Of a stretch of 19,964 nucleotides of DNA, positions 7,494 through 13,597 are shown piece by piece. A model generated the notes under the pieces. That model searched no databases. It saw only the letters and a program-made list of their open reading frames with translations, and was not told where the DNA came from. Numbering within the stretch: the first letter of the stretch is position 1; each line of letters starts with the position of its first letter. The DNA is from Rikenellaceae bacterium (GTDB lineage: Bacteria > Bacteroidota > Bacteroidia > Bacteroidales > Rikenellaceae): the NCBI GenBank assembly GCA_020859745.1, contig JAJBVQ010000127.1, positions 1 through 19,964 of the forward strand, read 5' to 3'. The translations under genes and the position numbers were made by a program.

Positions 7494-8714
7494 ATGAATT
7501 ATAAGAATCTGGTGCGCATCGCGCTGCGGGCGTTGAACAACAATAAGTTCCGGGGGTTCCTGACGATGTTGGGGATCATCATCGGCGTGGCGTCCGTCAT
7601 CGCGATGCTGGCCATCGGACAGGGATCGAAGCGGAGCATCCGGTCGCAGATCTCGGAAATGGGGTCGAACATGATCATGATTCACCCGAAATTCGACCGC
7701 AGCGGCGGGGTTCGGCTCAGCGCGAGCGACATGCAGACGCTGAAGCTGGCGGACTACGAGGCGATCCGCGACGAGGCGTCGTGGGTGTCGGCGGTGTCGC
7801 CGACGGTCAATGCCAGCGGGCAGGCGATCTACGGGGCCAACAACACGCCGACGACAGCCTACGGTGTCAGCCCGGAGTATCTGGATATCCGCAAGTATTC
7901 GGTCGGCGAGGGGGAGATGTTCACAGAAAGCGACATTCGCTCGGCAGCGAAGGTCTGCATGGTGGGCAAATCGGTGGTGGACGAGCTGTTCACCAACGGC
8001 GAAAGCCCGCTGGGCAAAACGATCCGGCTGAACAAGATACCGTTCCGCATCGTCGGGGTGCTGGTGCCGAAGGGCTACAACTCGATGGGGCAGGATCAGG
8101 ACGACCTGATCCTGGCGCCGTACACGACGATCCAGAAACGGGTGCTGGCGATCACTTACCTGCAAGGCATTTTCTGCTCGGCGCTCTCGGAGGGGGCGAC
8201 GGACCAGGCGGTGGAGGAGATCACGGAGATCCTGCGCCGCAACCACAAGCTGGCGGAGACGGCGGACGACGATTTCGAGATTCGCTCGCAGGAGGAGCTG
8301 AGCACGATGCTGAGCTCTACCACGGAGATAATGACGGTGTTGTTGGCTTGCATCGCGGGCATTTCGCTGCTGGTAGGGGGTATCGGGATCATGAATATCA
8401 TGTACGTGTCGGTGACGGAGCGCACGCGGGAGATCGGGCTGCGGATGTCGATCGGGGCCAAGGGGAGGCATATTCTGTTCCAATTCCTGATCGAGGCGGT
8501 GATCATCAGCGTTATGGGAGGGCTGATCGGGGTGCTGCTGGGCGTGGGAGCGTCGGCGGCGATCAAATACCTGGCGGGCTGGCCGGTCTATGTGCAGGCC
8601 TATTCGGTGGTGCTGTCGTTCGCGGTCTGCACGGTGACGGGGATCTTCTTCGGCTGGTATCCGGCCCAGAAGGCGGCCCGGCTGGATCCGATCGAGGCAA
8701 TCCGGTACGAATAA
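7494..8714 (+). CDS. MacB-type ABC transporter permease (MacB_PCD plus FtsX domains)
   Basis: A 406-residue inner-membrane subunit of the mechanotransmission type. TM1 (about 20-42) lies in NKFRGFLTMLGIIIGVASVIAM. A large periplasmic domain (about 45-280) follows, with motifs such as YGVSPEYLDIRKYSVGEGEMFTESD. Three C-terminal helices lie at about 283-310, 330-352 and 365-388, with the cytoplasmic VTERTREIGLRMSIGAK loop that couples to the ATPase. It ends in PAQKAARLDPIEAIRYE, the standard family terminus. This is a complete, normal-length subunit. With the TolC-like protein, adaptor and ATPase it makes a MacAB-TolC-like system. The substrate (drug, lipid, peptide or siderophore) is unknown. 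Confidence 0.93.
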   Translation: MNYKNLVRIALRALNNNKFRGFLTMLGIIIGVASVIAMLAIGQGSKRSIRSQISEMGSNMIMIHPKFDRSGGVRLSASDMQTLKLADYEAIRDEASWVSAVSPTVNASGQAIYGANNTPTTAYGVSPEYLDIRKYSVGEGEMFTESDIRSAAKVCMVGKSVVDELFTNGESPLGKTIRLNKIPFRIVGVLVPKGYNSMGQDQDDLILAPYTTIQKRVLAITYLQGIFCSALSEGATDQAVEEITEILRRNHKLAETADDDFEIRSQEELSTMLSSTTEIMTVLLACIAGISLLVGGIGIMNIMYVSVTERTREIGLRMSIGAKGRHILFQFLIEAVIISVMGGLIGVLLGVGASAAIKYLAGWPVYVQAYSVVLSFAVCTVTGIFFGWYPAQKAARLDPIEAIRYE

Positions 8715-9215
8715 TTCCGGCGATCAATAGTATAACCTTTTTCTCTGTGTTGGAGGGTACCGTCCTCTTTGTGAACAAAGAGGTCTCGTTAGAACTCTAC
8801 GGGCTGTAACTATCCATTTTAGCGGCGAGCATCGCGAGCCGCGCAGGCCGGAGCCACCCCGGGCGGAGGACTGCAACCGACGCTGCTAGTGAGAACCAAG
8901 CGAAGAACTTCGCTTGGCCGAACGGCGAGGAGGAAAACAAGCGTAGCGCAGTTAATTCGCGGTGCTCATTTTGTCCCCGCTGGCTCCGGCCTATGCGCCC
9001 ACCAAAACTAAGGATAGCAGAGCCTAAGGAGTAGCGCAGCGGACTCAAAAGTTCTTTGGGCCCCTTTCTTTCAACCGACGCTGCTGGCGAGCGCAGCGTA
9101 AATTTGGTTGAACACTGCCGAGTGGCGGGGAGGAAAACAAGCGAAGCAAAGTTAGAGAGAATGGTACCTTTTAACACAAAGTAATACAATTTATCGCAGG
9201 ATAAATTATACAACA
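8715..9215. repeat. 501 bp repeat mosaic upstream of the sensor kinase
   Basis: No convincing gene. Hairpin CCTCTTTG (8764-8771) / CAAAGAGG (8776-8783) lies after the permease stop. GGCCGGAGCCA (8846-8856) and TGGCTCCGGCC (8981-8991) form the outer stem of a structured repeat whose middle is enlarged. Inside it is a 10 bp hairpin CCAAGCGAAG / CTTCGCTTGG (8896-8905 / 8908-8917). An approximately 80 base unit is directly repeated (8874-8954 and 9072-9154), sharing CAACCGACGCTGCT and GGAGGAAAACAAGCG. TACCTTTT (9165-9172) is a weak -7-like match 44 bases before the kinase ATG. Confidence 0.7.
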
Positions 9216-10319
9216 ATGGATAAAAATCATTATCTTGCAGGGACAATGGGACGCAGGAATCGCCATAAAGGATTGACCGTCGCCATCCACGCCATCGCGT
9301 GGGGGCTGATGTTCGGTTTCCCGCTGTTGTTCAGCCAGGGCAGCGGCAGGACAGTCGACTGGGTGTGGTATGCCGGTTACTGCATGGTGCCGCTGAGCTT
9401 TATGCTCGTCTTTTACGTCAACTATTTCGGGCTGATCGGGCGGCTGCTGTTCCGGCGGCGCATCGTCGATTTTGTGGCGGTGAACGCCGTTCTTATAACC
9501 GTTGTCGTGCTGCTGATGCACCTGTGGTTCGATTTTTACCGGACGACGGTCGAGGGACAGGCGCTGCCGCCGGACGACCACGGGCCGTGCTTGCCGCTGG
9601 CCGTCTTTATGCTGCGGGACGTGTTGCTGCTGGGGCTGACGGCCGCGCTGAGCGTGGCGATCCGGGTGACCGGCAACTGGTACGACACCGAAGCCGAACG
9701 GCGGCAGGCCGAACAGGCGCGGACACAGGCTGAACTGCAAAACCTCAAAAGCCAGCTCAACCCCCATTTCCTGTTTAACACGCTGAACAACATCTACGCG
9801 CTGATCGCCATAGGACCGGAACGGGCGCAGGAGGCGGTATTGCAGTTGAGCGGCCTGCTGAGGCATGTGCTGTACGAGAAAAACCAGGATCTGGTGCCGC
9901 TGGAGAAGGAGTTGGCGTTCGTTCGCAGCTATGTGGAGCTGATGAGCCTGCGGCTGCCGGGGACGGTGAAGCTCCGGGTGGATATTCCGGGAGAGGAGGC
10001 CGATGCGGCGCGGGGACTTTATGTGGCGCCACTGCTGTTCATCACGCTGATCGAAAACGCCTTCAAACACGGGGTGTCGGCAGACGTGCCGTCGTTCGTG
10101 GACATATCGCTGAAAGTCGTGGGGGATGAGGGGGATGTCGTGTGCCAAATCGCGAACAGTTATTTCCCGAAACGGGACAACGACCGCAGCGGCTCGGGGA
10201 TCGGGCTGGAGAACCTGAGGCGGCGGCTCGGCCTGATCTATCCGGGGCGATACGCCTTGCGCACGGAACGGGAAGGGGATACGTTCGTGGCCGAAATGAC
10301 CGTAAACTGCATAACCTGA
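9216..10319 (+). CDS. LytS/YehU-type sensor histidine kinase
   Basis: A 367-residue membrane kinase. Four hydrophobic segments (about 20-40, 48-72, 84-104 and 126-150) form a small sensor with little periplasmic exposure. A coiled linker (about 155-178) leads into the His_kinase domain with LNPHFLFNTLNNIYALI, where His 184 is the expected phosphorylation site. The ATPase domain shows ENAFKHG (Asn 281) and the glycine motif GSGIGLENLRRRL (327-339). This is the short LytS-like class that pairs with LytTR regulators, and the partner gene starts 2 bp downstream. The signal is unknown. Its position behind the efflux genes suggests it monitors the exported compound or envelope stress, which is inference. 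Confidence 0.93.
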   Translation: MDKNHYLAGTMGRRNRHKGLTVAIHAIAWGLMFGFPLLFSQGSGRTVDWVWYAGYCMVPLSFMLVFYVNYFGLIGRLLFRRRIVDFVAVNAVLITVVVLLMHLWFDFYRTTVEGQALPPDDHGPCLPLAVFMLRDVLLLGLTAALSVAIRVTGNWYDTEAERRQAEQARTQAELQNLKSQLNPHFLFNTLNNIYALIAIGPERAQEAVLQLSGLLRHVLYEKNQDLVPLEKELAFVRSYVELMSLRLPGTVKLRVDIPGEEADAARGLYVAPLLFITLIENAFKHGVSADVPSFVDISLKVVGDEGDVVCQIANSYFPKRDNDRSGSGIGLENLRRRLGLIYPGRYALRTEREGDTFVAEMTVNCIT

Positions 10320-10321
10320 TT

Positions 10322-11146
10322 ATGATGCTCAACTGCCTGATCGTGGACGACGAGCCGCTGGCGCTCGACCTGCTGGAAAACTATGTCGGACGTACGCCGT
10401 TCCTGCAACTGGCGGGACGGGCGGGAAGCGCCATGGAGGCTTTGCAGTGCATGGAACAGGCGGGCAAGGGGACCAGGGAGGAGATCGACCTCCTTTTCCT
10501 GGACATACAGATGCCGCAGCTGAACGGGATCGAGTTCTCGCGGCTGCTGGCGGAACGAGGAGGCGGCCGGACCAAGGTGATCTTCACCACGGCGTTCGGC
10601 GAATACGCTTTGGAAGGGTTCCGGGTCGATGCGCTGGATTACCTGCTCAAGCCGGTGAGTTATACGGAGTTCCTGCGGGCGGCGATGAAGGCGCACGACT
10701 GGTTCCGGAAAACGTCGGCGGGGGAACCGGCCGAAACGGGAAGCGGTGCGGAGCGGCGGGACAGCATCTGGGTGCGGGCGGATTACCGGCAGGTGCGGGT
10801 GAAGTTGGAGGATATTTTGTATATCGAAGGGGTCAAGGATTATGTCCGGATCTGCCTGGCGGACGGTTCGAGCGTGCTGACGCAGATGAGCCTGAAATTG
10901 ATCGGGGAACAACTTCCGAAGGGGGAGTTCGTGCGGGTACACCGTTCCTACATCGTCCATATGCAGGCGGTCAGGGCGATAGAGCGCGGGCGGATCGTGT
11001 TCGGCAAGGTGCGCATCCCGGTCTCGGACTCGTACCGGGACGAGTTTATGCAGCTTTTGGCGCAGCGGGCTTTTATCGCACCGAAAGCAGGCACCACAAC
11101 GGGGGAGGATGCTCCGGCGAAAGGGGGAATAAAAACGCCTTTGTAA
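10322..11146 (+). CDS. LytTR-family response regulator
   Basis: A 274-residue two-domain regulator. The receiver domain (1-120) has the acidic pair Asp 9/Asp 10 in LIVDDEP, phospho-acceptor Asp 61 in LLFLDIQMPQLNG, the Thr of FTTAFGEYAL and Lys 110 in DYLLKP. The LytTR DNA-binding domain (about 150-265) contains ILYIEGVKDYVRI and EFVRVHRSYIVH, both typical. A longer in-frame extension back to 10142 overlaps the kinase gene and is not natural. ATG 10322 (or the adjacent 10325) is used, 2 bp after the kinase stop, so the pair is co-transcribed. Targets probably include the upstream efflux genes, but I could not identify a binding-site repeat. Confidence 0.93.
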   Translation: MMLNCLIVDDEPLALDLLENYVGRTPFLQLAGRAGSAMEALQCMEQAGKGTREEIDLLFLDIQMPQLNGIEFSRLLAERGGGRTKVIFTTAFGEYALEGFRVDALDYLLKPVSYTEFLRAAMKAHDWFRKTSAGEPAETGSGAERRDSIWVRADYRQVRVKLEDILYIEGVKDYVRICLADGSSVLTQMSLKLIGEQLPKGEFVRVHRSYIVHMQAVRAIERGRIVFGKVRIPVSDSYRDEFMQLLAQRAFIAPKAGTTTGEDAPAKGGIKTPL

Positions 11147-11167
11147 CTGAGTTACAAAGGCGTTTTT
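11131..11167. terminator. Strong bidirectional intrinsic terminator
   Basis: A perfect 17 bp stem (11131-11147 / 11151-11167) with a TGA loop, A-run on the left and T-run on the right. It works in both directions, ending the two-component operon on + and the tRNA-Thr transcript on -. The left arm contains the last codons and TAA stop of the response regulator gene. Confidence 0.9.
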
Positions 11168-11176
11168 GTTTTTAAG

Positions 11177-11249
11177 AGCCACAAGCCAGGCTCGAACTGG
11201 CGACCTTTTCGTTACGAATGAAATGCTCTACCGACTGAGCTATTGTGGC
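11177..11249 (-). tRNA. tRNA-Thr (anticodon CGU)
   Basis: A 73 nt cloverleaf on the minus strand. The acceptor stem GCCACAA / TTGTGGC is perfect, the D arm is GCTC..GAGC, the anticodon loop TTCGTAA gives CGU (reads ACG), and the T arm is GCCAG-TTCGAGC-CTGGC. CCA is not encoded and the discriminator base is U. The last anticodon-stem pair (31-39) is A with C, a mismatch, while the other four pairs are standard. It is followed closely by the bidirectional terminator. Confidence 0.93.
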
Positions 11250-11313
11250 GTTTACGGGTGCAAAGATAATCATTTTTCCTTTACTCCCAAGCCTTATTTG
11301 TCCGGCCGGATAT

Positions 11314-12666
11314 TTAAAACGGGCCGAACGCCAGCCTTTGTCCCCTGACCGATTCGTCCACACCCGCTGCGGCGGAATAGACCTTTTGGCCGTTCACGAA
11401 CGTCTGCCGCACTTTGGCCGTCAGCGTCAGCCCTTCCAACGGCGACCAACCGCATTTGTACAGGAGTTCCGGGCCTCGCTCCACAGTCCATGGCGCATCC
11501 AGTTCCACGATCGCTATGTCAGCAAAATAACCCGGCCGGAGGAATCCCCGCTCCTTGATCCGGAACAGCCGGGCCGGGGCATGGCACATCCGTTCCACCA
11601 CCTGCGGCACCGTAAATACCCCCTGCGAGGCCAGCGTCAGCATCGCGGGCAGCGAATGCTGCACCAGCGGCCCACCGGACGGCGCCTCCAGGTACGGTCG
11701 TTGCTTTTCCGCCAACAAGTGCGGCGCATGATCCGTGGCCACCACATCGACCAGACCGCTCCGAACCGCCGCCCGCAGGCTGTCGCGGTCGGCGGCCGAC
11801 TTGACCGACGGGTTCCACTTGATGAAGTTCCCTTTGGCCGCGTAATCCCCTTCGCTGAACCACAGGTGGTGCACGCACACCTCGTTGGTGACGCGTTTCT
11901 CCTCCAGCGGCCTGTCCTGATCGAACAAAGCGAGTTCGCGCGCCGTGCTCAGGTGCAGCACGTGAAGCCGTCCCCCATACTTGTGTGCCAGTTCCACGGC
12001 ATGCGCCGTGGAACGGTAGCACGCCTCGGCGCTCCGGATCACGGGGTGCATGGCGATCGGTATGTTGTCCCCGAACGCCCGCCGTGCCGAGGCGAGGTTG
12101 GCCCGGATCGTGGCCTCGTCTTCGCAGTGCGTCGCCACCAGCGTCGGCGAGAGGCGGAAAATATCCGCCAGCGTCTGTTCGTTGTCCACCAGCATATTGC
12201 CGGTCGAGGAGCCCATAAAGACCTTCACCCCGCATATCCGTTCGGGATCGACGCGCTCGATCTCGGCGATATTGTCGTTGGTCGCCCCCAGGTAGAACGA
12301 GTAGTTCACGGCGGATACCTCCGCAGCCCGCGCATATTTCTCCTCCAACAGCCCGATGGTCGTCGCGGGCGGCCGGGTATTGGGCATCTCCATATAGGAG
12401 GTGACCCCTCCCGCCGCGGCAGCGCGGGATTCGGTGAGTATCTCGGCCTTTTCGGTCAGGCCCGGCTCCCGGAAATGCACCTGGTCGTCGATCGCGCCGG
12501 GCATCGCCAAAGCGCCGCCGGCATCCACGGTCTCAGCGGTGCCCTCCCGTATCCCGGCCGGGCATTCGCCTTCCCCGATGGCGGAGATCCGCTCGCCGTC
12601 GATGGCGATCCACCCCCGGAAAATACGGCCTTCGTTGCATATCGAGGCGTTGTCTATCAGTATCAT
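11314..12666 (-). CDS. pyrC: Dihydroorotase (pyrimidine biosynthesis)
   Basis: A 450-residue cytosolic amidohydrolase that cyclises carbamoyl-aspartate to dihydroorotate. Metal-centre motifs are visible: DDQVHFREPGL (60-70), carboxylated-Lys candidate Lys 148 in GVKVFMGSSTGNM, His 180 in ATHCED, His 238 in LHLSTA, and Asp 312 in ATDHAPH. The first His of the usual HxH is Gln 62. I associate this QVH version with Bacteroidales enzymes, so it is probably not a defect. ATG 12666 (MILIDNASICNEGR) matches the family start; 12687 is an alternative. The further extension to 12762 is encoded by an intergenic repeat and is rejected. It lies downstream of the glycosyltransferase gene on the same strand. 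Confidence 0.92.
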   Translation of the reverse strand: MILIDNASICNEGRIFRGWIAIDGERISAIGEGECPAGIREGTAETVDAGGALAMPGAIDDQVHFREPGLTEKAEILTESRAAAAGGVTSYMEMPNTRPPATTIGLLEEKYARAAEVSAVNYSFYLGATNDNIAEIERVDPERICGVKVFMGSSTGNMLVDNEQTLADIFRLSPTLVATHCEDEATIRANLASARRAFGDNIPIAMHPVIRSAEACYRSTAHAVELAHKYGGRLHVLHLSTARELALFDQDRPLEEKRVTNEVCVHHLWFSEGDYAAKGNFIKWNPSVKSAADRDSLRAAVRSGLVDVVATDHAPHLLAEKQRPYLEAPSGGPLVQHSLPAMLTLASQGVFTVPQVVERMCHAPARLFRIKERGFLRPGYFADIAIVELDAPWTVERGPELLYKCGWSPLEGLTLTAKVRQTFVNGQKVYSAAAGVDESVRGQRLAFGPF

Positions 12667-12704
12667 AGATTGTCTGTTAATATCCATTTCTGAGCCAAAG
12701 GACA

Positions 12705-12785
12705 GGCCGTAGCCAGCGAGGACTGCTTGCAGGCCTTCGCCGGGGGTGGCTACGGCCAGCACGGCTCGCTTTGCTCACCGCCGGA
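12705..12785. repeat. Structured intergenic repeat copy with compensatory stem change
   Basis: Outer stem GGCCGTAGCCA (12705-12715) / TGGCTACGGCC (12747-12757) is an 11 bp perfect inverted pair around GCGAGGACTGCTTGCAGGCCT and TCGCCGGGGGT. It is homologous to the copy at 7296-7386, including the following CGGCTCGC..GCTCACCGCC block. Relative to that copy the central G-C pair is a T-A pair, so both arms changed together. It lies in the spacer between the glycosyltransferase and dihydroorotase genes. Confidence 0.75.
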
Positions 12786-12809
12786 ATGAATGGAGCCGGC
12801 TGTTCAGCG

Positions 12810-13541
12810 TCAATGATGCACCGCCGGCCGTATCTTGCGGAACCGCATGCTCAGCACCCCCCAGAACGCCTCGCCGAAGATGCCGCTGCTCATCTTCGAA
12901 CTGCCCCGTGTACGGTCGGTGAAGATGATCGGCACCTCGGTAATGCGGAAACCCAGCTTCCAAGCCGAATACTTCATCTCAATCTGGAACCCGTAGCCTT
13001 TCATCCGGATATGGTCGAGGTCGATCGTCCGCAGCACATCCGACCGGAAACAGACGAAACCCGCGGTGCAGTCCCGCACCGGTATTCCCAGCACGCGCCG
13101 CACATAGGCCGACGCATAGTACGACATAATGACTCTGCCGATGGGCCAGTTGATCACGTTCACCCCTGTCACATACCTTGATCCGATGGCCACGTCGGCC
13201 CCTCCCTCGTGGCAAGCCTTGAAGAGCCGCACCAGGTCGTCCGGGTCGTGCGAGAAATCGCAGTCCATCTCGAAAATATAGTCGTAACCCTGCTGCAAAG
13301 CCCACTTGAAGCCCGTGAGGTAAGCCGTCCCCAGTCCCAGTTTGCCGGGCCGCTCGATCATGTGGAGCTTTCCGGCGTACTTCTGGGCCATAGCCTTGCG
13401 CACCACATCCGCCGTGCCGTCGGGCGAGCCGTCGTCGATCACCAGCATGTCGAACTCTCCGGGCAGCGAAAAGACCTTCTCGATCATCGCTTCGATATTT
13501 TCTATCTCGTTGTAGGTGGGAATGATAACGACCTTCTTCAT
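12810..13541 (-). CDS. Polyprenol-phosphate mannose synthase-like glycosyltransferase (GT2, DPM1 type)
   Basis: A 243-residue GT-A enzyme expected to transfer a sugar, typically mannose from GDP-mannose, to a polyprenyl phosphate at the membrane face. Motifs are VVIIPTYNEIENI (4-16), VIDDGSPDGTADVV (34-47), the metal-binding EMDCDFSHDPDDL (91-103), and GYGFQIEMKYSAWKLGFRI in the C-terminal part. No transmembrane helices follow, so it is the soluble single-domain DPM1 form rather than the DPM1-GtrA fusion. The ATG at 13541 is well placed, and a weak promoter TACCTTTA lies at 13568-13575 on the minus strand. Sugar specificity is inferred from the family. Confidence 0.88.
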   Translation of the reverse strand: MKKVVIIPTYNEIENIEAMIEKVFSLPGEFDMLVIDDGSPDGTADVVRKAMAQKYAGKLHMIERPGKLGLGTAYLTGFKWALQQGYDYIFEMDCDFSHDPDDLVRLFKACHEGGADVAIGSRYVTGVNVINWPIGRVIMSYYASAYVRRVLGIPVRDCTAGFVCFRSDVLRTIDLDHIRMKGYGFQIEMKYSAWKLGFRITEVPIIFTDRTRGSSKMSSGIFGEAFWGVLSMRFRKIRPAVHH

Positions 13542-13567
13542 CGGCGTGCGGAATGTGGATAGGACTA

Positions 13568-13575
13568 TAAAGGTA
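13568..13575 (-). promoter_or_regulatory. Possible -7 box for the glycosyltransferase gene
   Basis: TACCTTTA on the minus strand, seven of eight matches to TAnnTTTG, 26 bases upstream of the start codon. No clear TTTG element is visible at the proper distance. Confidence 0.4.
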
Positions 13576-13586
13576 GAATTTTTTGT

Positions 13587-13594
13587 TATCTTTG
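13587..13594 (+). promoter_or_regulatory. Possible -7 box for the 13598 operon
   Basis: TATCTTTG is an exact TAnnTTTG match. Transcription would start almost at the ATG at 13598, so either the mRNA is nearly leaderless or translation begins at the in-frame ATG at 13616. Confidence 0.5.
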
Positions 13595-13597
13595 AAG

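Noticed and set aside
4425..9215. CRISPR array or integron attC sites
   Set aside because: The repeats are not regularly spaced, vary in length and stem sequence, show no unique spacers or GTTRRRY core sites, and no cas or integrase gene is present.
5925..9215. Riboswitches in the long leader-like spacers
   Set aside because: The folds are repeats found in front of unrelated genes and in both orientations, and I see no known aptamer core.
10142..10321. N-terminal extension of the response regulator into the kinase gene
   Set aside because: The extension is the out-of-frame reading of the kinase ATPase domain, and receiver domains begin at the MLNCLIVDDEP sequence.
11245..12693. A 482-codon open frame on + opposite dihydroorotase
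   Set aside because: The dihydroorotase motifs on the minus strand are unambiguous; the + frame is low-complexity Arg/His/Pro-rich and overlaps the tRNA gene.
12667..12762. N-terminal extension of dihydroorotase
   Set aside because: It is encoded by the structured repeat and matches nothing in the family; the conserved start is at 12666.
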